From Cryobacterium glucosi (GTDB lineage Bacteria > Actinomycetota > Actinomycetes > Actinomycetales > Microbacteriaceae): a stretch of DNA of 64,000 bases. The notes beneath the pieces were generated by a model. The model ran no database searches, had not been told where the DNA came from, and saw only the letters and a program-made list of their open reading frames with translations. The position numbers and the translations under genes were made by a program. The first letter of the stretch is position 1; each line of letters begins with the position of its first letter. The stretch covers positions 4,415 to 68,414 of the forward strand of contig NZ_SOFS01000039.1 of the NCBI RefSeq assembly GCF_004402235.1, read 5' to 3'. This document shows, one piece after another, positions 17,058 to 24,708 of the stretch.

Positions 17058-17087
17058 AGTAAAGCCCACTGTTACGGCGTGTGTCAA
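17058..17087 (-). promoter_or_regulatory. Promoter ahead of the Cys-rich small ORF and OmpR-type regulator
   Basis: A consensus TTGACA (17082-17087), an 18-base spacer and TTTACT (17058-17063), seven bases before ATG 17050. This is the only consensus promoter visible between the regulator and upp and probably drives both the small ORF and the regulator. Confidence 0.55.
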
Positions 17088-17160
17088 CTTTGTGACGCAG
17101 GAAGCCAGGAAACCTGCTGCATCACGTTCGCCCCGGTCGGGTCGAACGGGAGGATCCGTG

Positions 17161-17209
17161 CTCGATGGGCACTTCATCACATGTTCCTCGATGGAAAGGC
17201 ACTTCATCA
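17161..17209. repeat. Imperfect 26-bp tandem duplication
   Basis: CTCGATGG-GCACTTCATCA (17161-17179) recurs as CTCGATGGAAAGGCACTTCATCA (17187-17209). It lies in the non-coding gap between the regulator and upp. It may be a duplicated binding site; no protein is implied. Confidence 0.6.
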
Positions 17210-17230
17210 AAGATTCGTGAAAGTACTGCG

Positions 17231-17292
17231 CTGCGACGCCCGTGTGTCGCAGGACCTGCGTGTTCCGCCGGCGTGGTCGCAACCGGCGGAAC
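17231..17292 (-). terminator. Two tandem hairpins downstream of upp
   Basis: A 7-bp stem (17231-17237 with 17246-17252) and a 10-bp perfect stem (17262-17271 with 17283-17292) lie 14 to 76 bases after the upp stop. Neither has a T tract. They probably end or stabilise the upp transcript. Confidence 0.5.
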
Positions 17293-17306
17293 GGGTGGAC
17301 TGTGCC

Positions 17307-17939
17307 CTAGACGAGTCCGTACAGACGGTCGCCGGCGTCGCCGAGTCCGGGAACGATGTAGCCGAGCTCGTTGAGGCGTTCGTCGACGGCGCCGAGAATG
17401 ATCGACACCTCACGACCGGGGAACGCCGCCTCGACGGCGGCGAGACCCTCTGGCGCCGCCAGGATGCAGATGGCGGTGACGTCGACGGCGCCGCGGTCGA
17501 AGAGGAACTTGATGGCCGCGATCAGCGAGCCTCCGGTGGCGAGCATCGGGTCGAGCACGAAGCACTGGCGGTCGGAGAGGTCGTCGGGCAGGCGCTCGGC
17601 GTACGTGGTCGGCTGGAGGGTTTCCTCGTTGCGGGCCATTCCGAGGAAGCCGACCTCTGCGGTCGGCAGCAGCTTGACCATGCCCTCGAGCATGCCGAGG
17701 CCGGCGCGCAGGATCGGCACGACGAGCGGCTTCGGGTCGCTGATCTGCACCCCGTGGGCCAGCCCGACCGGGGTTTCGACGGTAATGTCTTCGACCCGCA
17801 CCCCGCGGGTTCCCTCGTAGGCGAGGAGCGTCATCAGCTCCTCCACGAGGGAGCGGAAGAGCGGTGAGGAGGTGCGTTTGTCCCGCAGAACCGTCAGTTT
17901 ATGGGTGATGAGCGGATGGTCGGCTACATGGACTCGCAT
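17307..17939 (-). CDS. upp: Uracil phosphoribosyltransferase
   Basis: A 210-residue enzyme of standard length that converts uracil and PRPP to UMP in pyrimidine salvage. The opening [16 protein letters not shown], the uracil-binding [13 protein letters not shown], the PRPP loop [16 protein letters not shown] and the end [12 protein letters not shown] are all diagnostic. Cytoplasmic. It is divergent from tadA with only 33 bp between starts; upp has a leaderless -10 box while tadA has a strong Shine-Dalgarno site. Confidence 0.97.
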   Translation of the reverse strand: MRVHVADHPLITHKLTVLRDKRTSSPLFRSLVEELMTLLAYEGTRGVRVEDITVETPVGLAHGVQISDPKPLVVPILRAGLGMLEGMVKLLPTAEVGFLGMARNEETLQPTTYAERLPDDLSDRQCFVLDPMLATGGSLIAAIKFLFDRGAVDVTAICILAAPEGLAAVEAAFPGREVSIILGAVDERLNELGYIVPGLGDAGDRLYGLV

Positions 17940-17945
17940 AGGCTC

Positions 17946-17951
17946 AATCTA
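17946..17951 (-). promoter_or_regulatory. -10 box (TAGATT) of upp, leaderless
   Basis: TAGATT lies six bases before the upp ATG at 17939, inside the 33-bp upp/tadA intergenic space. Confidence 0.6.
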
Positions 17952-17972
17952 CTAGCTGGGGGAGGTATCCGG

Positions 17973-18452
17973 ATGGGCGAGCAGGCTCGCGAGCACCGCG
18001 AATGGATGCGGCTTGCCCTCCGGGAGGCCCGCGCGGCCCTCGAGACGGGTGACGTCCCGGTCGGCGCGGTCGTGATCGATGCCTCCGGTGTCGTCGTCGG
18101 CCACGGCCGCAACGACAGGGAGGCACGGCAGGACCCGACCGGTCACGCCGAGATCGTCGCCATCCGGGCCGCGGCCGCCGCTCTCGGCGACTGGCACCTC
18201 ACCGGCTGCACTCTGGTGGTCACGCTCGAGCCCTGCGTGATGTGCGCCGGCGCGATCCTGGCCGCGCGGATCCCGGTCGTCGTCTTCGGCGCCTGGGACG
18301 AGAAGGCGGGAGCAGCGGGCTCCGTGTACGACGTGCTGCGCGACCGCAGGCTCAACCATCGTGCCGAGGTCTACGCGGAGGTCGACGCCGAAGAGTGCGG
18401 CGCCCTCCTCCGGGAGTTCTTCAGCGATCCAGCCCGTCGAGCCATTCGCTGA
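17973..18452 (+). CDS. tadA: tRNA-specific adenosine deaminase
   Basis: A 159-residue zinc deaminase that makes inosine at position 34 of tRNA-Arg(ACG); that substrate is encoded at 7032-7104. The zinc site is HAEIVAIRAA (ligand His and proton-shuttling Glu) and PCVMCAGA (two Cys ligands). The start MGEQAREHREWM is chosen over an ATG at 17901 because GGGGGAGG at 17958-17965 precedes it at good spacing. The last 32 bases overlap the convergent amidotransferase gene. Confidence 0.94.
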   Translation: MGEQAREHREWMRLALREARAALETGDVPVGAVVIDASGVVVGHGRNDREARQDPTGHAEIVAIRAAAAALGDWHLTGCTLVVTLEPCVMCAGAILAARIPVVVFGAWDEKAGAAGSVYDVLRDRRLNHRAEVYAEVDAEECGALLREFFSDPARRAIR

Positions 18453-19170
18453 ACAGCGCGCGGGACGCATCCTGCATCGTCCCGGCGTAGAGGTCGCGCT
18501 CGGCGCGCAGCGTTTCCGGGTCGAGGCCGGCCGCGGTGACCTCCGCGGCCGAAGCGCGCAGCCAGACCTCGTGCATGGCCGGTGTCACTTCGGGGTGGAA
18601 CTGCACCGCGAGCGCCCAGTCGCCGATACCGAACGCCTCGTTGCCGTACTGCGGCGAACCGGCCAGGCGTGTCACGCCCTCCGGAAGGTCGAAGGTGTCG
18701 CTGTGCCACTGCAACACCGGGACGCCGGCCACGTGGCGGAGCGGCCCTGTGGCGCCGAGGCTCGTCGGTTCGACCGTGCGGAAGCCGATTTCGTTGGTCG
18801 GCCCGGGGTAGACCCTGGCGCCGAGCGCGTTGGCCATCAGCTGCGCGCCGAGGCACACGCCGAACACCGGGCGCTCGGCGGCGAGCCGGTCCTGCAGGAT
18901 CGTGATCTCCCGGGCGAGCGCCGGGAACCGGTCGATCTCATACGCGCCCATCTCCCCGCCGAGCACGACGACGAGGTCGGCGGAGGTGGGGTCGATCGTG
19001 CTGAGGTCGTCGCTGAGGATCTCGACGTAGGTCACGGAATAACCGTGGTCGTGGAGCACGGGCTCGAGGTTGCCGAGATGGATGGTGGCGTCGTGGCGCA
19101 GCACGAGTGCCGTCCGCGTCCCAGCGACCGGTGCGGCATCCGTCGCCGGCGCGGCAGGCACTGCGCTCAT
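18421..19170 (-). CDS. Class I glutamine amidotransferase-like protein
   Basis: A 249-residue stand-alone class I amidotransferase domain related to GMP-synthase subunit folds. The nucleophile elbow is PVFGVCLGAQLMA and the His-x-Glu of the triad is in VQFHPEV; the early strand LVVVLGGEMGAYE shows the oxyanion region. The first 20 residues are Ala/Pro-rich. Substrate unknown; proteins of this type are often annotated as GuaA-like hydrolases. Its ATG overlaps the stop of the CDF transporter (ATGA), so the two are translationally coupled. Confidence 0.85.
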   Translation of the reverse strand: MSAVPAAPATDAAPVAGTRTALVLRHDATIHLGNLEPVLHDHGYSVTYVEILSDDLSTIDPTSADLVVVLGGEMGAYEIDRFPALAREITILQDRLAAERPVFGVCLGAQLMANALGARVYPGPTNEIGFRTVEPTSLGATGPLRHVAGVPVLQWHSDTFDLPEGVTRLAGSPQYGNEAFGIGDWALAVQFHPEVTPAMHEVWLRASAAEVTAAGLDPETLRAERDLYAGTMQDASRALFSEWLDGLDR

Positions 19171-20129
19171 TCCCGGCCCCGGATGATGATGGTGTCGGTG
19201 AGCGGGCCGTGCTGGCTCGGGTCGTGGAACACGTCGGGCTCGAGATAGATCGCGCGGGCGCTCGGCATCGCCGCCCGCACGCGTTCCTCGATCACGTCGA
19301 TCGACGCCGCGACATCCGAGAAGCGCAGCTCGGCGTCGAACGCGAGCTTCGCGGCCACGAGCAGTTCGTCCGGCCCGAGGTAGAGCGTCTTCATGTGGAT
19401 GATGCGCTGTGTCTCCGGGCCGTTCAGGATCGCGCGCTGGATCGTCGCCGTGTCGGTGGGTCGGGCGCCCTCGCCGACGAGGAGGCTCTTCGTCTCGATG
19501 CCGAGCACGATCGCGACGAGCACGAGGAGCACACCGATGCAGATGGTCCCGATCGCATCCCAGATCGGGTCGCCGGTGACGATGGTCAGGCCGACGCCGA
19601 GGAATGCGAGCACGAGGCCGCTGAGCGCCGCGACGTCTTCGAGCAGTACGACGGGCAGCTCGGGGGCCTTGGCGTGGCGGATGAACTGCACCCAGGTCTC
19701 CCCGCCCCTGGTGTGGTTCGACTCCTTGATCGCGGTGCGCAGGGAGAACGACTCGAGGCCCATCGCCACGAGCAGCACGAGGATCGGCAGCCACGGCACG
19801 TCGAGGTGGTGCGGGTCCTGCAGCTTCTGCACCCCTTCATAGAGCGAGAAGACGCCGCCGATGGAGAACAGGATGATCGAGACGACGAAGGCGTAGACGT
19901 AGCGTTCGCGCCCGTAGCCGAACGGATGCTCCGTGTCGGCGTCCTTCCGCGACTTGCGGGCTCCGAGCAACAACAGGAGCTGGTTGCCGGAGTCGGCGAG
20001 GGAGTGCACGCCCTCCGCGAGCATCGACGACGAACCGGAGAACGCCCAGGCGATGAGTTTTGTCGCGGCGATGCCCAGGTTCGCACCGAGTGCAGCGATG
20101 ATGGCCTTGTTCCCCGAAGATGCGCTCAT
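19167..20129 (-). CDS. Cation diffusion facilitator (CDF) transporter
   Basis: A 320-residue membrane antiporter for divalent metal ions. Signature SGSSSMLAEGVHSLADSGNQ in helix 2 provides the zinc-site ligands (His and Asp), with a matching DPIWDAIGTICIG in helix 5 and a cytoplasmic C-terminal domain from about residue 215. Six membrane segments. The exported metal is uncertain (Zn, Mn, Co or Fe). It overlaps the amidotransferase by four bases and is divergent from proC by 58 bp. Confidence 0.9.
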   Translation of the reverse strand: MSASSGNKAIIAALGANLGIAATKLIAWAFSGSSSMLAEGVHSLADSGNQLLLLLGARKSRKDADTEHPFGYGRERYVYAFVVSIILFSIGGVFSLYEGVQKLQDPHHLDVPWLPILVLLVAMGLESFSLRTAIKESNHTRGGETWVQFIRHAKAPELPVVLLEDVAALSGLVLAFLGVGLTIVTGDPIWDAIGTICIGVLLVLVAIVLGIETKSLLVGEGARPTDTATIQRAILNGPETQRIIHMKTLYLGPDELLVAAKLAFDAELRFSDVAASIDVIEERVRAAMPSARAIYLEPDVFHDPSQHGPLTDTIIIRGRE

Positions 20130-20135
20130 GCAGCA

Positions 20136-20141
20136 ATTCTA
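20136..20141 (-). promoter_or_regulatory. -10 box (TAGAAT) of the CDF gene, leaderless
   Basis: TAGAAT is six bases from the ATG at 20129; its partner for proC is 35 bases away on the other strand. Confidence 0.6.
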
Positions 20142-20175
20142 GGAGGCCCCCGAGGCTGCGAAACGCCCCGAAAAG

Positions 20176-20181
20176 TAGACT
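20176..20181 (+). promoter_or_regulatory. -10 box (TAGACT) of proC, leaderless
   Basis: TAGACT is six bases before the ATG at 20188. Confidence 0.6.
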
Positions 20182-20187
20182 GGCTGC

Positions 20188-21057
20188 ATGACCGAGACTG
20201 CCGCCACCGCGGTGCCCCCCACCGTCCTGCCCACCATCGCATTCCTCGGAGCCGGATCGATGGCGCGCGCCGTCCTGACCGGACTGCTGACCCCCGCCGT
20301 GACGGTCGAGGGCGGCATCCGGGCCACCAACCGCACCGCGGAGAAGGCGGCAGAGCTGCACGACCTGCCCGGGGTCACCGCCTGGGCGACCGCGCTCGAT
20401 CCGGACGCCAACCGCACAGCGGTCACCGGGGCGCGCATCGTCGTCGTCGCCGTGAAGCCGGCGATGGTGCCAGACCTGCTCCGCGAGATCGCGTCCTCCC
20501 TCGCGCCGGGCACCCTCGTGGTGAGCGTCGCGGCCGGCGTGACGATCGCCACGTTCGAGGCGCTGCTGCCGGCATCCGTCGCCGTGATCCGATCAATGCC
20601 CAACACCCCTGCCCTCGTCGGCAAGGCCGTGACCGGCCTGAGCGCAGGCAGCCGTTCCACGGCGGCCGACCTCGACCTGGCCAGGGCCCTGTTCGGCACC
20701 GTCGGTTCGGTGCTCGTCGTCCCGGAGGACAAGCTCGACGCCCTGAGCACGATCAGCGGCTCCGGCCCGGCATACGTGTTCTACCTGATCGAGGAGTTCA
20801 CCCGCACCGCCATCGACAAGGGGTTCACGGCGGAGGAGGCCGCGATCCTCGTCAACGGCACCTTCCTCGGTGCGAGCACCCTCCTCGCAGCAAGCCCGCT
20901 GTCGCCGGGCGAACTGCGCCGCCAGGTCACGAGCCCGCACGGCACCACCGAGCGCGCGGTCTGGGAACTCGAGAAGGGCGGCCTCAAGGAGCTCTTCGAC
21001 CGGGCGACGGATGCCGCACTCGCCCGGGCGCGCGAACTCGCCGCCCCCACCGACTGA
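20188..21057 (+). CDS. proC: Pyrroline-5-carboxylate reductase
   Basis: A 289-residue cytoplasmic enzyme that reduces 1-pyrroline-5-carboxylate to proline with NAD(P)H. The N-terminal Rossmann motif is IAFLGAGSMARAVLTGL, followed by the conserved RSMPNTPALVGKAVTGL and the C-terminal signature ISGSGPAYVFYLIEE...VTSPHGTTERAVWELE. Length is slightly above the usual 265-280 because of a 15-residue N-terminal extension. It is followed by the ArsR-like gene after 68 bp. Confidence 0.95.
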   Translation: MTETAATAVPPTVLPTIAFLGAGSMARAVLTGLLTPAVTVEGGIRATNRTAEKAAELHDLPGVTAWATALDPDANRTAVTGARIVVVAVKPAMVPDLLREIASSLAPGTLVVSVAAGVTIATFEALLPASVAVIRSMPNTPALVGKAVTGLSAGSRSTAADLDLARALFGTVGSVLVVPEDKLDALSTISGSGPAYVFYLIEEFTRTAIDKGFTAEEAAILVNGTFLGASTLLAASPLSPGELRRQVTSPHGTTERAVWELEKGGLKELFDRATDAALARARELAAPTD

Positions 21058-21113
21058 CCCTGTCCCGGACAGCCGTTGCGGGCCCTTCCGTAGTATCCCT
21101 TCGTGGGAATGAC

Positions 21114-21119
21114 TAGCCT
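21114..21119 (+). promoter_or_regulatory. -10 box (TAGCCT) of the ArsR-like gene, leaderless
   Basis: TAGCCT is six bases before ATG 21126. Confidence 0.6.
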
Positions 21120-21125
21120 AAAGGT

Positions 21126-21572
21126 ATGGCAGACATCTTCGGCGTGGTGGCGGACTCGACTCGACGCGAAATATTACGCATTCTCCTCGAGCGATACAAC
21201 CAGTCCGGGGCGGTCGGCGGCGAGCTCAGCGTGTCTGACATCGTCGTGCAACTCGGCCTCAGCCAGCCGACGGTCTCCAAGCACCTCAAGGTGTTGCGCG
21301 AGGCGGGACTCGTCGGCGTACGTGAAGCAGGGCAGCACCGTTATTACCATCTCGACTATGCCCCCCTGGAGGAGATCGAAGACTGGCTGATCCCATTCCT
21401 GAGCGTCGATTTCGATGCCGCAACGGAGGGGGAAGCCGAAGAGGCCGAGGGCCTCAAGGAAGAGCAGCGGGCGTTCGCGACCGCGATCGGCAAGGTCTTC
21501 GCCGATACCTCATTCCAGGTCGCGCATGCGGTCAAAGACGTTAAACCGCGCAAATGGCGGAAGAACGAATAG
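21126..21572 (+). CDS. ArsR-like winged-helix regulator
   Basis: A 148-residue regulator with an ArsR fold in the first 90 residues: VADSTRREILRILL, recognition helix GLSQPTVSKHLKVLREAGLV and wing REAGQHRYYHL. There is no CxC or His metal site, so metal sensing is unlikely. The C-terminal 55 residues are acidic then basic (end PRKWRKNE) and may form a coiled coil. The neighbourhood proC - regulator - bS22 - HAD phosphatase - glutaredoxin appears housekeeping. Target unknown. Confidence 0.83.
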   Translation: MADIFGVVADSTRREILRILLERYNQSGAVGGELSVSDIVVQLGLSQPTVSKHLKVLREAGLVGVREAGQHRYYHLDYAPLEEIEDWLIPFLSVDFDAATEGEAEEAEGLKEEQRAFATAIGKVFADTSFQVAHAVKDVKPRKWRKNE

Positions 21573-21695
21573 AACAACCAGCAGTACTCGACCGGCAACC
21601 GCCGACCGAGCGTCGAGCGTCGCGCTTATCCGCTAGACTGGCACTTTCGTGTCTGTCGCGAATCTCGCGGCGAAATCAAATCTTGTGAGGTCCGT

Positions 21696-21794
21696 GTGGG
21701 TTCTGTAATTAAGAAGCGACGCAAGCGTATGGCGAAGAAGAAGCACCGCAAGCTGCTTCGTAAGACCCGCCATCAGCGTCGCAATAAGAAGTAG
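21696..21794 (+). CDS. Small ribosomal protein bS22 (AURKAIP1/COX24-type)
   Basis: A 32-residue, extremely basic protein (17 Lys/Arg-rich positions; MGSVIKKRRKRMAKKKHR at the start) that matches the actinobacterial 30S protein bS22. Start is GTG at 21696 with GAGG eight bases upstream; an internal ATG at residue 12 exists but would remove half the conserved segment. A strong terminator follows, so it is probably monocistronic and highly expressed. Confidence 0.93.
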   Translation: MGSVIKKRRKRMAKKKHRKLLRKTRHQRRNKK

Positions 21795-21820
21795 GACGGC
21801 TTAGCCCGTCCCCAAGCGTG

Positions 21821-21853
21821 AGCGTTAGGCCCTTCCGGGCCTAGCGCTTTTTG
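21821..21853. terminator. Terminator of the bS22 gene
   Basis: A 12-bp stem with one wobble (21821-21832 with 21837-21848), a four-base loop and a T run. The right arm contains the stop codon of the convergent HAD gene, so the hairpin can also serve that gene. Confidence 0.88.
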
Positions 21854-22578
21854 CTTGTGCGGACCCGGTTCGCGCGCGCCGCCCGGCGGATGCTCGCGCG
21901 CTTCATCCGCATCACGGGCCAGTCGCGCGCCGCCGCATACCGCGCGAGCGCAGCGTCCGGGTTGACCACCACCGGGTGGCCGACGAGGTCGAGCAGCGGA
22001 ATGTCGTTGTGGGAGTCTGAGTACGCCCAGCAGTCGGCGAGGTCGACGCCGCTCGCCGCGGCGCGTGCCCGTGCCGCCTCGGACTTCAGGGCGCCGTGAC
22101 AGACCCCGGCGGTCAGCCGACCCGTAAAGATGCCGTCGTCCGCCTCGAGCACGGTTCCGAGCGCGCCCGTGAAGCCGAGGCGCTCGGCGATGACGTCGGC
22201 GACCTCCTGAACGCTCGCGGTGAGCAGCCAGACCTCGTGGCTGTTCTCGAGGTGCCGTCTGGCCACCGCGACCGTCTCCGGCCAGAGCCGGCGGGTGAGC
22301 TTCGTGTCGAAGATCTCCTCGCTCAAGCGGATGAGCTCGGCCTGTTCGAATCCCACGGCGACCTCGAGGGCACGCAGCAGCACCGTGGAGAGGTGATCGC
22401 GGTTCTCGCCGACCGCGAGGAACCGGGCCTGCTTCCAGCCGAAGGAGGTGATGTCCCTGCGGGTGATGATCCCGCCCCGCCACGCGGCGACGCCCAGATG
22501 ATAGAGGCTGGCCCCTCGCATCAGGGTGTTGTCGACATCGAAGAACGCGATGGCGCGCGGGGGAGTGGCTTGGAACAT
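21841..22578 (-). CDS. HAD-IB family phosphatase
   Basis: A 245-residue HAD hydrolase of subfamily IB. Motif I is FFDVDNTLM (nucleophile and acid Asp), motif II WLLTASVQEV, and motif IV YSDSHNDIPLL. The closest well-known relatives dephosphorylate phosphoserine or phospholipid headgroups (SerB/CicA-like); the substrate here is not assignable. The C-terminus is very basic (RMKRASIRRAARANR...KKR). AGGGAG lies directly before the ATG, and TAGACT nine bases upstream. Confidence 0.86.
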   Translation of the reverse strand: MFQATPPRAIAFFDVDNTLMRGASLYHLGVAAWRGGIITRRDITSFGWKQARFLAVGENRDHLSTVLLRALEVAVGFEQAELIRLSEEIFDTKLTRRLWPETVAVARRHLENSHEVWLLTASVQEVADVIAERLGFTGALGTVLEADDGIFTGRLTAGVCHGALKSEAARARAAASGVDLADCWAYSDSHNDIPLLDLVGHPVVVNPDAALARYAAARDWPVMRMKRASIRRAARANRVRTSKKR

Positions 22579-22619
22579 CTCCCTTGGAGTCTAGTTGGGT
22601 CACCATGCCGTCCCCGGCT

Positions 22620-22625
22620 TAGGCT
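22620..22625 (+). promoter_or_regulatory. -10 box (TAGGCT) of the glutaredoxin-like gene, leaderless
   Basis: TAGGCT is six bases before ATG 22632. Confidence 0.6.
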
Positions 22626-22631
22626 GGGTGC

Positions 22632-22901
22632 ATGGCTACTGCACTGCTCACCCTGATCGGGAAACCCGGATGTCACCTGTGCGACGATGCGCGTGAGCTC
22701 GTCACGGGTGTCGTCAGGACCCTGGACGGCACGCCGGGAGCGCCCGAGATGGCCATCGAAGAGCGTTCGATCCTCGACGACGCGGCCCTGAGCGACCTGT
22801 ATCTGGAGGACATCCCCGTGCTGATGATCAACGGCACGGTGCACAACTACTGGCGGATCGATCCCGACCGCCTCCGCACCGCCCTTCTGGCCGTGAAATG
22901 A
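22632..22901 (+). CDS. Glutaredoxin-like (DUF836-type) protein
   Basis: An 89-residue thioredoxin-fold protein with a CHLC dithiol at residues 15-18 preceded by GKPG, and the cis-Pro region DIPVLMING. It probably acts as a small thiol-disulfide reductase in the cytoplasm. Its stop overlaps the start of the Dabb gene (ATGA), so the two are co-expressed. Confidence 0.86.
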   Translation: MATALLTLIGKPGCHLCDDARELVTGVVRTLDGTPGAPEMAIEERSILDDAALSDLYLEDIPVLMINGTVHNYWRIDPDRLRTALLAVK

Positions 22902-23194
22902 TCCGGCACGTGGTGTCGTGGCGGCTCGCCGCGACCGAGCCCGCCGCACGTGCGGCCGATGCGGCCGCCATCGTCGAGCGCCTCGAGGCCCTCGTCGGCG
23001 TCGTCCCAGAGATCCGCACCCTGCAGGTCGGCACGGATGTCGTCGGGAACCCCAACTGGGACGTCGTGCTGATCGCGGACTACGAGGACCTCGACGCGCT
23101 CGCCCGCTACCAGGTGCACCCGGCCCACGAGGCCGCCGCGGCGTTCATCCGCTCCGTCGCCGCCGAGAAGGCAGCCGTCGACGTCCAGTTCTGA
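22898..23194 (+). CDS. Dabb-family (stress-responsive alpha/beta-barrel) protein
   Basis: A 98-residue ferredoxin-like domain: opening strand MIRHVVSWRL, helix with AIVERLEALVGVVPEIRTL, and strand WDVVLIADYEDLDALARYQVHP, the family hallmark HPAHEA following. These dimers are often annotated stress-responsive; the biochemical role is unknown. It is the second gene of the glutaredoxin operon. Confidence 0.88.
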   Translation: MIRHVVSWRLAATEPAARAADAAAIVERLEALVGVVPEIRTLQVGTDVVGNPNWDVVLIADYEDLDALARYQVHPAHEAAAAFIRSVAAEKAAVDVQF

Positions 23195-23224
23195 CCCGTG
23201 CGGTTCTGAGCCGGCCGGAAACGC

Positions 23225-23291
23225 CGAAACGCAGGAGCTCCGGGCTGCTGAGGCGGTGTGAGCCTCAGGGCGCCGGAGCTCCTGCGTTTCG
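23225..23291. terminator. 19-bp perfect inverted repeat with nested hairpin between convergent genes
   Basis: Arms 23225-23243 and 23273-23291 are perfectly complementary over 19 bp; inside them 23248-23254 pairs with 23262-23268 (7 bp). It fills most of the 121-bp gap between the Dabb gene and aspS and can end transcripts from both sides. There is no long T tract. Confidence 0.7.
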
Positions 23292-23315
23292 TTGTGCCGC
23301 TTGGACCCTGGCGGC

Positions 23316-24644
23316 CTACGGCTCGAGACGGGTCGGGCCGCGGAACAGGTAGGTGACCTCGCGGATGCTGGCCTGGTGCAGCATCAGCATCAGTACCCGG
23401 GCGAGGCCCATGCCGAAGCCGCCGTGGCTGGGAACGCCGTAACGGAAGAAGTCGAGGTAACCGCCGAGCTCTTCCGGGTCGAGGCCCTTCTCGATCGCCT
23501 GGGCGGTGAGCACGTCGATGCGGTGCTCACGCTGCGCGCCGGTCGAGATCTCGGTGCCGTTGAAGATCAGGTCGTAGCTGTTGGTGATGGTCTGGTCGTT
23601 CTCCGGACGCATGTGGTAGAACGGGCGGATGCTCGCGGCGTAGTCGGTCAGGAACACGAACTCGTGGCCGTAGGTCTCCAGCACGTACGCGGCGATCTGG
23701 CGCTCGCCCTCCGGGTCCATGTCGTCGTCGTCGCGCGGCACCTCGTAGCCGCGACCCTTGACGATCTCCTTGGCCTCGGCGAGGGGGATGCGCGGGAAGG
23801 GCTGGGTGGGAACCGTCACCTCGACGCCGAACAAAGCCAGGACTTCTTCGCCGTGCTTGGCCTTGACGGCCGTGAAGCCGGCGACGAGGAGCTCCTCGTG
23901 CAGCTGCATGACGTCTTCGTGGCTGTCGATCCAGCTGATCTCCGCGTCGACGCTCGTGAACTCCGTCGCGTGACGGCTCGTGAACGACGGGTCGGCGCGG
24001 AACGCCGGTCCGACCTCGAAGACCTTGCCGAAGCCGGCCGACTGGGCCATCTGCTTGAAGAACTGCGGGCTCTGCGCGAGGTAGGCCTTGGTGTCGAAGT
24101 ACTCGACCTCGAAGAGTTCGGCGCGGGACTCGCTCGCGCTCGCCATCAGCTTCGGGGTGTGCAACTCGATGAAGTCGTGTTCGATCCAGTACGTGCGGAG
24201 TGCGTGCTCGAACGTGGTCTGGATGCGGAAGATCAGGTTCTGCTTCGGCTGGCGCAGGTCGAGGAAGCGCCAGTCGAGGCGCTTGTCCAGGCTTGAGTCT
24301 GCGGCGATCGGCGTCTCGGGGATGGCGGCGGTGACGACCGTAAGCGTCGCGAGCTTGATCTCGATCCCGCCGAGCTTGACCCGTTCGTCGTGCTTGAGCT
24401 CACCGGTCACGGTGATGAAGCTGCCCTGGGCGAGCGTGGAGATCGTGGAGGCCGGCTCGTCGGCGACGACGGCACCGTCGGCATCCGTCGTGCGGGGGTT
24501 CACGAGCTGCACGGCACCCGACTCGTCGCGCAGCACGACGAACTGCACCTTCTTCTGGTCGCGGACCGTGTCGACCCACCCCGAGACCGTCACGGTTCCG
24601 TTAGAGAGGGCGGCCAGGTTCTTGATCAATACGCGCGAAGTCAC
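23316..24644 (-). CDS. aspS: Aspartyl-tRNA synthetase (archaeal-type, short)
   Basis: A 442-residue class II synthetase that charges tRNA with aspartate. The N-terminal OB fold (VSGWVDTVRDQKKVQFVVL) binds the anticodon; motif 2 is FRADPSFTSRHATEFTSVDAE and motif 3 GGFGMGLARVLM. At about 440 residues and without the bacterial GAD insertion, it is the archaeal/AspRS2 kind, which in many bacteria is non-discriminating and also charges tRNA-Asn for the GatCAB route. Start is GTG 24644. Confidence 0.94.
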   Translation of the reverse strand: MTSRVLIKNLAALSNGTVTVSGWVDTVRDQKKVQFVVLRDESGAVQLVNPRTTDADGAVVADEPASTISTLAQGSFITVTGELKHDERVKLGGIEIKLATLTVVTAAIPETPIAADSSLDKRLDWRFLDLRQPKQNLIFRIQTTFEHALRTYWIEHDFIELHTPKLMASASESRAELFEVEYFDTKAYLAQSPQFFKQMAQSAGFGKVFEVGPAFRADPSFTSRHATEFTSVDAEISWIDSHEDVMQLHEELLVAGFTAVKAKHGEEVLALFGVEVTVPTQPFPRIPLAEAKEIVKGRGYEVPRDDDDMDPEGERQIAAYVLETYGHEFVFLTDYAASIRPFYHMRPENDQTITNSYDLIFNGTEISTGAQREHRIDVLTAQAIEKGLDPEELGGYLDFFRYGVPSHGGFGMGLARVLMLMLHQASIREVTYLFRGPTRLEP

Positions 24645-24650
24645 CGGATA

Positions 24651-24656
24651 AGTTTA
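24651..24656 (-). promoter_or_regulatory. -10 box (TAAACT) of aspS, leaderless
   Basis: TAAACT is six bases from GTG 24644 and identifies this start. Confidence 0.6.
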
Positions 24657-24696
24657 GCGGCACCGGCTCTCGGCTAATTCATGGGCACCTCCTCCG

Positions 24697-24702
24697 TAGA
24701 AT
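24697..24702 (+). promoter_or_regulatory. -10 box (TAGAAT) of the histidine phosphatase operon, leaderless
   Basis: TAGAAT is six bases before GTG 24709. The surrounding sequence from 24695 is nearly identical to the one before the gene at 36884 (CGTAGAATGAGCGG). Confidence 0.62.
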
Positions 24703-24708
24703 GAGCGG

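Noticed and set aside
17901-17972. Earlier ATG for tadA
   Set aside because: It would lie within upp sequence on the other strand and lacks a ribosome site; the ATG at 17973 has GGGGGAGG.
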